This document shows positions 50,326-58,556 of a stretch of DNA of 64,000 bases, in pieces (the stretch's first letter is position 1; the number at the start of each line of letters is the position of its first letter). The stretch spans positions 2,170,001 through 2,234,000 of the forward strand of contig CAWEZI010000005.1 of assembly GCA_963813525.1 (NCBI GenBank), read 5' to 3'. The position numbers and the translations under genes were made by a program. This DNA is from Bog-756 sp963813525 (lineage in GTDB: Bacteria > Actinomycetota > Acidimicrobiia > Acidimicrobiales > RAAP-2). The notes below the pieces were generated by a model, which was given only the letters and a program-made list of their open reading frames with translations, had not been told where the DNA came from and did no database searches.

Positions 50326-51158
50326 TGGCCGAGGCGACGGCGGGGTCCGCGGAGGACGTGCTCCTCCGCCACGATGGCGGCGTGGCCTGGATCACCCTCA
50401 ACCGCCCGGAGGCCGGTAACGCCATCACCTGGCGCATGCGCAATCAGATCATCGACTGGCTGGAGGAGGCGTCGGCCGATCTGGCCGTGCGTGCCGTGGT
50501 GCTGACCGGGGCGGGGGAGAAGGGTTTCTGCACCGGGGCCGATCTCCGGAGCCAGGAGCCGGGGCCGGCCCGTCCCGAGGGTGCTCCCGACCGGGCGGTG
50601 GGACAGGCGTCGCGGCTCATCCGCAACGGGTGGCAGCGACTGATCAGCGCCGTGCTCGACTGTGAGAAGCCGATCATCGCCGTCGTCAACGCCACCGCCG
50701 CCGGCGGGGGGATGAACCTGGCCTTGGCCTGCGACCTGGTCCTGGCGGCCGAAGAGGCTGCTTTTATCGCCGTGTTCGTGCGCCGGGGCATCGCCCCCGA
50801 CGCGGGCGGCGCCTATCTCCTGCCCCGTCTCATCGGCCCCCAAAAGGCCAAGGAGCTGTTCTTCTTCGGTGATGACCTCCCGGCGTCGGAGGCAGAGCGC
50901 TTGGGCCTGGTCAACCGGGTGGTCCCCCGTACCCAGCTGATGACCGAAGCCGCGGCCTGGGCCGAGCGGCTGGCCGCCGGGCCGACCAAGGCCATCGGGG
51001 CCGCCAAGTACCTCACCAATCGCTCGCTCGAATCGGACCGGTCGACCGCTCTGTGGGACGAGGCCATCGCCCAGGAGCTGGTCACCACGACCGAGGACTG
51101 CGGGGAGGGTCTGCGCGCCTTCGCCGAGCGCCGATCGCCCCAGTTCAAGGGGTGGTAG
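50325..51158 (+). CDS. Enoyl-CoA hydratase/isomerase (crotonase family)
   Basis: 277 residues. WITLNRPEAGNAITW, the oxyanion loop CTGADLRSQEP, VNATAAGGGMNLALACDLVLA and FVRRGIAPDAGGAYLLPRLIG are the expected landmarks. It is coupled to the preceding dehydratase gene and precedes the fused acyl-CoA dehydrogenase, so it belongs to a beta-oxidation set. It differs clearly from the crotonase at 8012. Confidence 0.9.
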   Translation: MAEATAGSAEDVLLRHDGGVAWITLNRPEAGNAITWRMRNQIIDWLEEASADLAVRAVVLTGAGEKGFCTGADLRSQEPGPARPEGAPDRAVGQASRLIRNGWQRLISAVLDCEKPIIAVVNATAAGGGMNLALACDLVLAAEEAAFIAVFVRRGIAPDAGGAYLLPRLIGPQKAKELFFFGDDLPASEAERLGLVNRVVPRTQLMTEAAAWAERLAAGPTKAIGAAKYLTNRSLESDRSTALWDEAIAQELVTTTEDCGEGLRAFAERRSPQFKGW

Positions 51159-51228
51159 CGGTGGTCCCCTCCCACTTCTCTGCCAGCAGGTCGACCCACC
51201 GCTTGCCGGGCCGGATCGGGGCCTGACC

Positions 51229-53490
51229 GTGGCTATCGGCCTGCTGGACGAGCATGAGGAGCTGCGGGCCTCTCTGCGGCGTTGGATCGAGTCCTTCTGT
51301 CCCCCGGCGGTGACCCGGGCGGCCCTCGACGCCGAAGCCGACAGCCTCCCTCCCTTCTGGCCGGATCTCGGTGCCCAGGGTTTCCTGGGCATCCATCTGC
51401 CCGAGGAACACGGAGGACAGGGCGCGGGAATGATGGAGCTGGCCGTGGTGGTCGAGGAGTTGGGGCGGGCGGCGGCACCGGGGCCATGGTCCACCACCGC
51501 CGTGGTCGGTGCGGTGGTGGACGGGTGCGGGAGCCTGGCCCAGGCCAAGGAGCTGCTACCCGGTCTGGCCGATGGCACCACGCCGGCCTCGTTGGTGGTG
51601 CCGACCGGATCGCCCGACGGTGCGGCCGTCGAGCGCCCCGGCCTGACCGGCACACTGGACGGCCAAGGGACCCTGAGGGTCAGCGGCACGGTCGACCCTG
51701 TCGCCAGTGGGGCCGTGGTCACTCTGGTGTTGGCGCCGGTCGCCGTCGGGAAGTCGGTGCAGTGGGTTGTGGTCGAACGGGACCCTTCGGTCACCGTCCA
51801 CCCGCTGACCAGCTTCGACCCCTCCCGTCGCTCGGCTCGATGGACGCTCGACAACACCATGGTGCCCGCCGAGCGGGTTCTCCCCCAGGCCACCACCGAC
51901 CACATCCGACAGTGGTCCCTACTGGTGGCGTCGGCCGAGGCCGCCGGGGGAGCACGGTGGTGCCTCGACAGCGCGGCCGAACACGCACGCACCCGCCAGC
52001 AGTTCGGGCGGCCCATCGGGCAGTTCCAGGGGGTCAAGCACCGGCTGGCCGACATGCTGGTCGGCGTCGAGCAGGGGGTGTCGGCCACCTGGGACGCCGC
52101 TCTGGTTGTCGACGCCGAGGGAGTCGCCCACCCCGGTGCCGGCCCGGGCCCTCAGAGTCGATTGGCTGTACCCCTGGCTGCCAGTCTGACCCTCGACGGC
52201 TACGTCGAGGCAGCCAAAGGAGCCATTCAGGTGCTCGGTGGGATGGGGTTCACCTGGGAGCACGACGTCCATATCCATCTGCGTCGGGCCACCACGCTGC
52301 GCCAGCTGGCCGGCGGGACGGCGCCCCTGCGGGCGGAGGCGGCCCGTCTGGTCCTCGACGGCCATCGGCGGACCATCGCCGTCGACCTGCCGGCCGAAGC
52401 CGAACCCCTCCGGCGCGAGATGGCTGTGGCGGCGGCGGCTGTGGCCGCCCTGGAGGACACGGCCGACCAACGTCGGGCCCTCTACGACCACGGACTGCTG
52501 GTTCCGCACTGGCCGGCACCCTGGGGGCGGGAGGCCGGTCCCGTCGAGCAGCTGGTCATCGACGAGGCACTGGCCGACGCCGGCATCCGACGGCCGAACC
52601 TGGCCGTGGCCGCCTGGGCCCTCCCCACCATCATCGCCCACGGGACGGCGGAACAGGCCGAGCGCTGGGTGGCCCCCACCCTGCGCGGCGACGTCATCTG
52701 GTGCCAGCTGTTCAGCGAGCCGGGGGCCGGATCCGATCTGGCCGCCCTCTCGACCCGGGCCACCCGGGTGGCCGGTGGGTGGTCCCTGACCGGCCAGAAG
52801 GTGTGGACGTCGGTGGCGGCCCGGGCCCACATGGGTATCTGCCTGGCCCGCACCGATCCGGACGCTCCCAAGCATCAGGGCATCACCTATTTCCTGGTGG
52901 ACATGCAGTCACCGGGCATCGAAGTCCGGCCCCTGCGCGAGATCACCGGCGCAGCTCTATTCAACGAGGTCTTCTTGGACGAGTGCTTCGTACCCGACGC
53001 CAACGTGGTCGGCCAGGTGGACGGCGGATGGCGGTTGGCCCGCACCACCTTGGCCAACGAACGGGTCTCGCTGTCATCGGACTCCGCCTTCGGCGGTGCC
53101 CTCGAGGGGGTGCTCGGGCGCATGGCCGCCCAGCCCTCCCGGCACGATCCGGTCACCCTGGATCGGCTGGGTGGACTGTTGGCCGAGGCCCAGTCGCTGG
53201 CCCAGCTCGGGGTGCGGGCCACGTTGCGCTCCCTGACCGGCCTTCAGCCCGGATCGGAATCGAGCTTGCGCAAGCTGCTGGGCGCCGAGTTCGAGCAGCG
53301 GGTCCATGAGTTCGGGCTCGACCTCTGCGGCCCCGACGGGGCGGTGACCGAGGGGGAGGCGGCGGTTTCGGCTCACGGGATGTTGCAGAGCCGGTGCCTG
53401 ACCATTGCCGGCGGGACCAGCGAGGTGCAGCGGAACGTGATCGGCGAGCGCCTGCTCGGACTGCCCCGTGACCCCGAGCCGGGGCGATGA
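51229..53490 (+). CDS. Two-domain acyl-CoA dehydrogenase (FadE34-like fusion)
   Basis: 753 residues, about twice the usual length. Residues 1 to about 380 form one acyl-CoA dehydrogenase (HARTRQQFGRPIGQFQGVKHRL, GGMGFTWEHDVHIHLRRA) and about 385-753 a second (WCQLFSEPGAGSDLAALS, VWTSVAARAHMG, LTIAGGTSEVQRNVIGERLLG). Steroid-degrading actinobacteria use alpha2beta2 enzymes of this kind, and FadE34 is a known single-chain version acting on side-chain CoA esters. Which half is catalytic was not resolved. GTG 51229 lies 70 bases after the crotonase. Confidence 0.88.
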   Translation: MAIGLLDEHEELRASLRRWIESFCPPAVTRAALDAEADSLPPFWPDLGAQGFLGIHLPEEHGGQGAGMMELAVVVEELGRAAAPGPWSTTAVVGAVVDGCGSLAQAKELLPGLADGTTPASLVVPTGSPDGAAVERPGLTGTLDGQGTLRVSGTVDPVASGAVVTLVLAPVAVGKSVQWVVVERDPSVTVHPLTSFDPSRRSARWTLDNTMVPAERVLPQATTDHIRQWSLLVASAEAAGGARWCLDSAAEHARTRQQFGRPIGQFQGVKHRLADMLVGVEQGVSATWDAALVVDAEGVAHPGAGPGPQSRLAVPLAASLTLDGYVEAAKGAIQVLGGMGFTWEHDVHIHLRRATTLRQLAGGTAPLRAEAARLVLDGHRRTIAVDLPAEAEPLRREMAVAAAAVAALEDTADQRRALYDHGLLVPHWPAPWGREAGPVEQLVIDEALADAGIRRPNLAVAAWALPTIIAHGTAEQAERWVAPTLRGDVIWCQLFSEPGAGSDLAALSTRATRVAGGWSLTGQKVWTSVAARAHMGICLARTDPDAPKHQGITYFLVDMQSPGIEVRPLREITGAALFNEVFLDECFVPDANVVGQVDGGWRLARTTLANERVSLSSDSAFGGALEGVLGRMAAQPSRHDPVTLDRLGGLLAEAQSLAQLGVRATLRSLTGLQPGSESSLRKLLGAEFEQRVHEFGLDLCGPDGAVTEGEAAVSAHGMLQSRCLTIAGGTSEVQRNVIGERLLGLPRDPEPGR

Positions 53491-53492
53491 CG

Positions 53493-53508
53493 TCGGGCCG
53501 CGGCCCGA
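53493..53508 (+). terminator. Perfect 16-bp palindrome after the fused dehydrogenase gene
   Basis: TCGGGCCGCGGCCCGA begins 2 bases after the stop codon. It could end transcription or protect the upstream RNA. The next gene runs in the same direction and may have its own promoter (TAAAGT at 53543-53548 is a possible -10). Confidence 0.4.
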
Positions 53509-53577
53509 GGGGCGGTCGGGGCCCGGTCCAAGGTGCCCGGTCTAAAGTAAGGACAAGCCAGGACGGAGGTCGGATCG

Positions 53578-54009
53578 ATGGGTGACGCAGTGCTCTATTT
53601 CGAGGACGTGGCCGAGGGCGACGAGGGCCCGGTGCGGTCCCACGTCCTTACCCGGACCGACCTGGTGGCCTACGCCGGAGCGTCGGGCGATTTCAACCCG
53701 ATGCACCACGACGAGGTCAAGGCCCAGGCGGCGGGCCAACCCAGTGTTTTCGGACACGGGATGTTCTCGATGGGCCTGCTCGGGTCGGCCATCAGCGACT
53801 TCGTCGGGCCCGGCAAGGTGCGTCGATTTCAGGTGCGGTTCGCCAAGCAGACCTGGCCCGACGAAGAGCTGCGCACCCGGGTGGTGGTCACCGCGAAGCG
53901 CAAGGACGGCGACGACAATCTGGTCGATCTCGATGTCCGGCTGGCCAACGCGGCCGGCGAGGAGAAGGTGGTGGGCGAGGCTACCGCCGTGGTGGCCAGC
54001 CGCTCCTGA
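53578..54009 (+). CDS. MaoC-like dehydratase, catalytic subunit type
   Basis: 143 residues, hot-dog (R)-specific enoyl-CoA hydratase. The hydratase-2 motif is present as ASGDFNPMHHDEVKA with Asp and His, and FGHGMFSMGLLG follows. It is the probable partner of the non-catalytic subunit encoded at 49825, although a crotonase and a dehydrogenase gene lie between them. ATG 53578 follows GGACGGAGG. Confidence 0.88.
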   Translation: MGDAVLYFEDVAEGDEGPVRSHVLTRTDLVAYAGASGDFNPMHHDEVKAQAAGQPSVFGHGMFSMGLLGSAISDFVGPGKVRRFQVRFAKQTWPDEELRTRVVVTAKRKDGDDNLVDLDVRLANAAGEEKVVGEATAVVASRS

Positions 54010-54018
54010 GCTGGTTCC

Positions 54019-54921
54019 CTAGAAGAAGCTGAACTTGGGGATGCCCGAGGAGACGCCCTTGAACAGCTCTGCCTTGGCTCCGGCCAGTTCCTCGGGAGTC
54101 CACATCGAGTCGCGATGGATCTCGCCCACCGGGTGGAATCCACCCATGGCCCAGACGTTGCCGCCGAAGACGACGAAGTTCTGACCGGTCACATCGCTGG
54201 CCTCGTCGGAGGCCAGGAAGGCGACCATCTGAGCGATGTTACGGGGATCCCACTCGTCGAAGCCTTCGCCCGCTTTGGCCATCTCACCGAAGAGGTTTTC
54301 GGTCATGCGGGTGCGGGCCCTGGGCGAAATCGAATTGACGGTGATCCCGTAACGCTCGAGCTCGCGGGCCAGGACCCAGGTCATCGAAGCGATGCCGGCC
54401 TTGGCCGCCGAGTAGTTGGCCTGCCCGGCGTTCCCGTAGAGGCCGGCCTCCGACGAGGTGTTGATGATGTGGCCGCGCACCTGCTCGCCGGCCTTGGCCC
54501 GCCCCCGCCAGTACACGGCGGCGTGGCGGGAGGGGGCGAAATGGCCCTTCAGGTGGACCCGGATGACGTCGTCCCAATCGGACTCGTCCATGTTGAAACT
54601 CATCTTGTCGCGCAGGATCCCGGCGTTGTTGACCAGGATGTCGAGTTGGCCGAACGTGTCCACGGCCTGGTCGATGAGTTCCTTGGCCCCCGACCAGGAG
54701 CTCACGTCCGAGGCGTTGACCGCCCCGTCGCTGCCGCCCTTCTTGATCAGCTCGACGACCTCTTCGGCGGGGTGCTTGTCGCCCCCCCCTCCGTCCACCG
54801 AGGCACCCACGTCGTTGACGATCACCTTGGCTCCCTCGGAGGCCAGCAGAAGAGCCTCTTCGCGCCCGATGCCCCGCCCTGCGCCGGTCACGATCGCTAC
54901 CTTGCCGTCGAGCATTCCCAT
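54019..54921 (-). CDS. SDR, peroxisomal multifunctional-enzyme (17beta-HSD4)-like 3-hydroxyacyl-CoA dehydrogenase
   Basis: 300 residues from ATG 54921, preceded by AGGAGG. TGAGRGIG at 12-19, NNAG at 98-101, Ser156-157 and Tyr170-x3-Lys174 (NYSAAK) are intact. The insert NDVGASVDGGGGDKHPAEEVVELI is typical of the dehydrogenase domain of 17beta-HSD4-type proteins, which oxidise (3R)-hydroxyacyl-CoA; that suits the MaoC hydratases nearby, which make the R isomer. It converges on the MaoC gene (9-base gap). Confidence 0.88.
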   Translation of the reverse strand: MGMLDGKVAIVTGAGRGIGREEALLLASEGAKVIVNDVGASVDGGGGDKHPAEEVVELIKKGGSDGAVNASDVSSWSGAKELIDQAVDTFGQLDILVNNAGILRDKMSFNMDESDWDDVIRVHLKGHFAPSRHAAVYWRGRAKAGEQVRGHIINTSSEAGLYGNAGQANYSAAKAGIASMTWVLARELERYGITVNSISPRARTRMTENLFGEMAKAGEGFDEWDPRNIAQMVAFLASDEASDVTGQNFVVFGGNVWAMGGFHPVGEIHRDSMWTPEELAGAKAELFKGVSSGIPKFSFF

Positions 54922-55163
54922 GTCGTCCTCCTGTATCCACTGTCGGCAGCTCGTGCCGGAACCGGGGAAGCATGGCCGAAACTCGGCCTCCAGGCAAGAC
55001 AGGCACCGAGTCAGCCACCCCAACCCCGGTCGGGATGGCCCCCGATGGTAGTTTCGGCCGGTTCGACCGATGGGAGAGCGGAGAAGGGTGTGATCGGCCA
55101 AGTCCAGCCGGCTGACCAGCCCCACCAGGGCACGTCCGAGGACCATCTGTCCAGCGTGCGCCT
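54922..55163. other. Divergent intergenic region, no gene seen
   Basis: 242 bases between the minus-strand SDR and the plus-strand membrane protein. Beyond the SDR ribosome site (AGGAGG complement, 54926-54931), no convincing promoter boxes, long inverted repeat or small gene was found. Confidence 0.5.
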
Positions 55164-56735
55164 ATGAGGCCGGGCAGGGCGGCTGCTCCCGGCCACACCC
55201 GGTTTGCGGCCACGTGGGCCATCAGCAGCACCATCATCTTTCTGCTCATGTTGGGTTGGGCCCTGGCCACACCGTTGGGGGCTGCTCCCGACGAACCCAC
55301 CCAGATAGTCAAAGCAGCGGCCGTGGTGCGGGGCGAGCTCCGAGGTCAGCCGGTGGCCGGCGCGCAAAAGGCGTTCCGCATGGTCACTGTCCCCGAGGCG
55401 TTCTCCGATGTGAACGTGGCCGCCTGCTTTGCCGGTAAGGAGGCGGTGCCTGCCGGTTGCGAGGGCAAAATCCCCGCGTCGGGGGTGTCGGTCAGGGCCG
55501 CCACCTACGTGGGCCTGTATCCGCCTCTCTATTACGCCGTCACCGGTCTTCCCACGCTGGTGTGGTCCTCGGGATCGGCCATCTATCTGATGCGCGCCCT
55601 CTCGGCCCTGGTGGCTGCCCTGCTCTACGGCCTTACCCTGGCCATGGTGGCCCGGTGGAGCCGGGCCCCGCTTGTGGTCAGTGCCCTGGGCCTGACCCTG
55701 ACCCCGCTGATCGTGTTCCTAGGGGGGGTGGTGAACCCGAGCACGCTGGAGATCGCCGCGGCCACGGCCACCTGGACAGCCGGGCTGCTCCTGGTCCTCG
55801 ATCACGCCGACCGACCCCCCGCCGGGCTGGTGGTCGCCTTCGCCGTATGCGGGTGCGTTCTCGAACTGGTGCGGGGCCTGTCCATTGTGTGGATGGCCCT
55901 GATCGTCCTCACCCTGTTGGCCGTGGCCCCCAAAGCGTTCTGGCGACTGATACGTCAACGGATGGTCCAGATGGCCGGTGCCCTGGTGGCGCTGGTGGCG
56001 GTGGTGGCCGCCGCCTATGTGGTGGCCGTCGGGGCTCTGTCCATCACCAGTTCGGGCCAGCCCATACCGGCCCATACCTCGAAAGTCAGCGCTCTGATCC
56101 TGTTCGCCAAGGACAACCCCCAATACGCCCGACAGGCGGTAGGGATCTTCGGCTGGCTCGACAGCCCCTCGCCGCTTCTGGTCTTCCTACTGGCCGGGGT
56201 GGCTTTCCTGGTTCTGATCCTGGTGGCTCTGGCCACCGCCCGACCCCGCCAGTCGTTGGTGTTGCTGGCCCTGATGGCGGTGTGCTTCCTGGTGCCGGCG
56301 GCCATCGTCGTACCCCACGCCGTGCGCACCCTGACCATCGACTGGCAGGCCAGGGACGGACTTCCCCTCTACGTGGGGATCCCACTGCTAGCCGGGTCGA
56401 TCGCCGGTCGGCGGCGTCCCTTGCCACCGGCGGCGGTCCGGGGGATGACGGTCGCCTTCGTCTCGGTGATCGTCGTCGATCAGGTGGTCGACTATTTCTG
56501 GGCCCTGCGCCGCTACACGGTGGGGACCTATGGCGGGCTCGACCCGTTCCGTCACGTACGCGGCGGTTGGACACCGCCGGTCCCGGTGGCCGTCCTTCTG
56601 GCTGGGTTCGCTGTTGTCGCCCTTGTCTACGGATGGTGGCTCGTCCACCTGGGGAACGGGATGGCCCACGGGAGAGGGGTAGGGACCGGGGCGGAGCTGT
56701 CCGACACTCTCGGGGCAGGGATGCCTCTACCTTGA
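55164..56735 (+). CDS. DUF2142-family multi-pass membrane protein
   Basis: 523 residues with about ten to twelve hydrophobic segments. The first helix is followed by GAAPDEPTQIVKAAAVVRGEL, the acidic first loop that marks DUF2142 and GT-C-like glycosyltransferases. GLYPPLYYAVTGLP and GVVNPSTLEIAAATATWT are further family segments. Members sit in polysaccharide and teichoic-like loci and probably transfer sugars from polyprenyl-phosphate donors outside the membrane. It opens the envelope-glycosylation region. Confidence 0.8.
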   Translation: MRPGRAAAPGHTRFAATWAISSTIIFLLMLGWALATPLGAAPDEPTQIVKAAAVVRGELRGQPVAGAQKAFRMVTVPEAFSDVNVAACFAGKEAVPAGCEGKIPASGVSVRAATYVGLYPPLYYAVTGLPTLVWSSGSAIYLMRALSALVAALLYGLTLAMVARWSRAPLVVSALGLTLTPLIVFLGGVVNPSTLEIAAATATWTAGLLLVLDHADRPPAGLVVAFAVCGCVLELVRGLSIVWMALIVLTLLAVAPKAFWRLIRQRMVQMAGALVALVAVVAAAYVVAVGALSITSSGQPIPAHTSKVSALILFAKDNPQYARQAVGIFGWLDSPSPLLVFLLAGVAFLVLILVALATARPRQSLVLLALMAVCFLVPAAIVVPHAVRTLTIDWQARDGLPLYVGIPLLAGSIAGRRRPLPPAAVRGMTVAFVSVIVVDQVVDYFWALRRYTVGTYGGLDPFRHVRGGWTPPVPVAVLLAGFAVVALVYGWWLVHLGNGMAHGRGVGTGAELSDTLGAGMPLP

Positions 56736-56843
56736 GACGACCGGTCGGAGCGGACCGCGGCAACCGACAGAGTCAGGTGGGGGAGAATCTCTGCCCGGGT
56801 GGTATAGAACTAATCGACCTGTGGTCTTCGTCCGAGGAGCGGT

Positions 56844-58556
56844 ATGGATCAGCGGAGCAATGCGCATTTGGCGGTCCGCTCCCCGTACAAGCACCGACGA
56901 ATGGTGGCGGCGGCTGCGCTGGCCCTCGTGGTGGTGATCGCCGCGGTGGTGGCCACCATGGTCCACGCCGGATCCACACCGGTGGGCAAGCCCTCCGTCC
57001 GTTCATCCCGCCATGGTTCGGCCTCCCACTCGGGCAAGCGGCGCCACGCCGCCGTCCAACCGGCCACGTTTCTCGGGTCGGACGGGGTCGAAGCGCGCTG
57101 GGTGATCGCCGAAAACAACCGACCGGGCACCACCGGGTGGAAGATCCCCCCCGGAACGCCGGCCAATCAGATCCAGGGATTCGCCAACCTCAACTACGCC
57201 GCTGCCGGTCAGACAGTCCAGCTCTACGTCTCGACACCGTCTCCCACGTTTAAGGTTGTCGCCTACCGGATGGGCTGGTACGGCGGAACCGGTGCACGAG
57301 AGATCTGGTCGTCATCCGTGGTGGCCGGCCACCAGCAACCGGCCTGTCCGCTCACGACCGGTGTCAACATGGTCAGCTGCGACAACTGGACACCTTCGCT
57401 GTCCATGCCGGTGACCGGTGCCTTCGTCCAGGGTGATTATCTGCTCAAGCTGACCGGCTCCGGAGGACAAGAGGGGTACATCCCCCTGGTCATCTGGGAC
57501 CCGACCAGCCAGGCGACCTACCTGCTCGTCGCCCGCACATTCACCGAGCAGGCATGGAACACCTACGGTGGGTACTCCTTCTACCAAGGTGAAGGACCGT
57601 GTCCTCCCGGCTCAGGCAGTTACCCCGTGTGTAATCGGGCCCGTGTCGTATCGCTCGATCGGCCCTATGGGTCGGGGTACGGCGCATCGGATTTTTTTGG
57701 AAATGAGTTCCCGCTGCTCGAATTCTGCGAGGAGCACGGACTCGACGTGACGTACGTGACCGATGTCACCCTTGACGCCTACCCCCAGATTGCCCTCCAC
57801 CACAAGGCCATCCTCTCGCTGGGACACGACGAAGCGTGGTCCTACAACGAGCGAGAAGCGGCCCAGACGGCGGAGGCACACGGGGTCAACGTGGTCTTCT
57901 TCGGCGCAGCCGCCGTGCTGCGCCATGTCCGGTTGCAATCGTCGCCGCTGGGCCCCGACCGCGAGGAGGTGGACTACCGGGACTCCTCCGAAGATCCGCT
58001 CAACGGTCAGGGCAATCCCAACGAGGTGACCGGTAACACCTGGTCGTCACCCCCGACCAGCTGGTCGGAGATCCCCTTCGTGGGCGAGAACTACAGCGGC
58101 TATCTCACCGGGACCAACACCGTCCCCTTCGTCGTCTACGACAGCTCGGCGTGGATATTCAAGGGGACAGGACTGACCGATGGATCGCAGATTCCCGGGG
58201 TGATCGCCTCGGACATCGACCACCAGAGTCCGGGGGAGCCGGCCAACCTCCAGGTCCTGGGTCATTCCCCGATCCCTCTGCCGTTGATCTATACCAATCA
58301 GGGCACGTGGGGGAACCAGACCTATTCCGACATGACCTACTACACGGACCCGCAGAGCCATGCCGGCGTGCTGGACACCGGGACGGTCAACTGGATCTAC
58401 TCGATGCGGCCGTGCCCCACCCCGGCGGCCGGCTGTCCGGCCCTCACCGTCCAGAAGATCACCGGAAACCTTCTGTGGCTGTTCGGTCAAGGGCCCGCCG
58501 GTGTGACCACGCCGTCGGTGGGCAATGGCGCTGCTGTACAACCGGCGGGCTCTTGA
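56844..58556 (+). CDS. Secreted N,N-dimethylformamidase-beta-like protein
   Basis: 570 residues. An N-terminal anchor (MVAAAALALVVVIAAVVATM) leads to an exported body. FKVVAYRMGWYGGTGAREIWSS, the middle LLVARTFTEQAWNTYGGYSFYQ and LSLGHDEAWSYNEREA match the C-terminal domain found in the large subunit of N,N-dimethylformamidase, whose iron site and amidase role are known. Here the enzyme is alone, exported and placed among glycosyltransferase genes, so its substrate is probably something else, perhaps an envelope glycan or peptide. The catalytic residues were not mapped. Its stop overlaps a possible TTG start of the next gene. Confidence 0.75.
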   Translation: MDQRSNAHLAVRSPYKHRRMVAAAALALVVVIAAVVATMVHAGSTPVGKPSVRSSRHGSASHSGKRRHAAVQPATFLGSDGVEARWVIAENNRPGTTGWKIPPGTPANQIQGFANLNYAAAGQTVQLYVSTPSPTFKVVAYRMGWYGGTGAREIWSSSVVAGHQQPACPLTTGVNMVSCDNWTPSLSMPVTGAFVQGDYLLKLTGSGGQEGYIPLVIWDPTSQATYLLVARTFTEQAWNTYGGYSFYQGEGPCPPGSGSYPVCNRARVVSLDRPYGSGYGASDFFGNEFPLLEFCEEHGLDVTYVTDVTLDAYPQIALHHKAILSLGHDEAWSYNEREAAQTAEAHGVNVVFFGAAAVLRHVRLQSSPLGPDREEVDYRDSSEDPLNGQGNPNEVTGNTWSSPPTSWSEIPFVGENYSGYLTGTNTVPFVVYDSSAWIFKGTGLTDGSQIPGVIASDIDHQSPGEPANLQVLGHSPIPLPLIYTNQGTWGNQTYSDMTYYTDPQSHAGVLDTGTVNWIYSMRPCPTPAAGCPALTVQKITGNLLWLFGQGPAGVTTPSVGNGAAVQPAGS

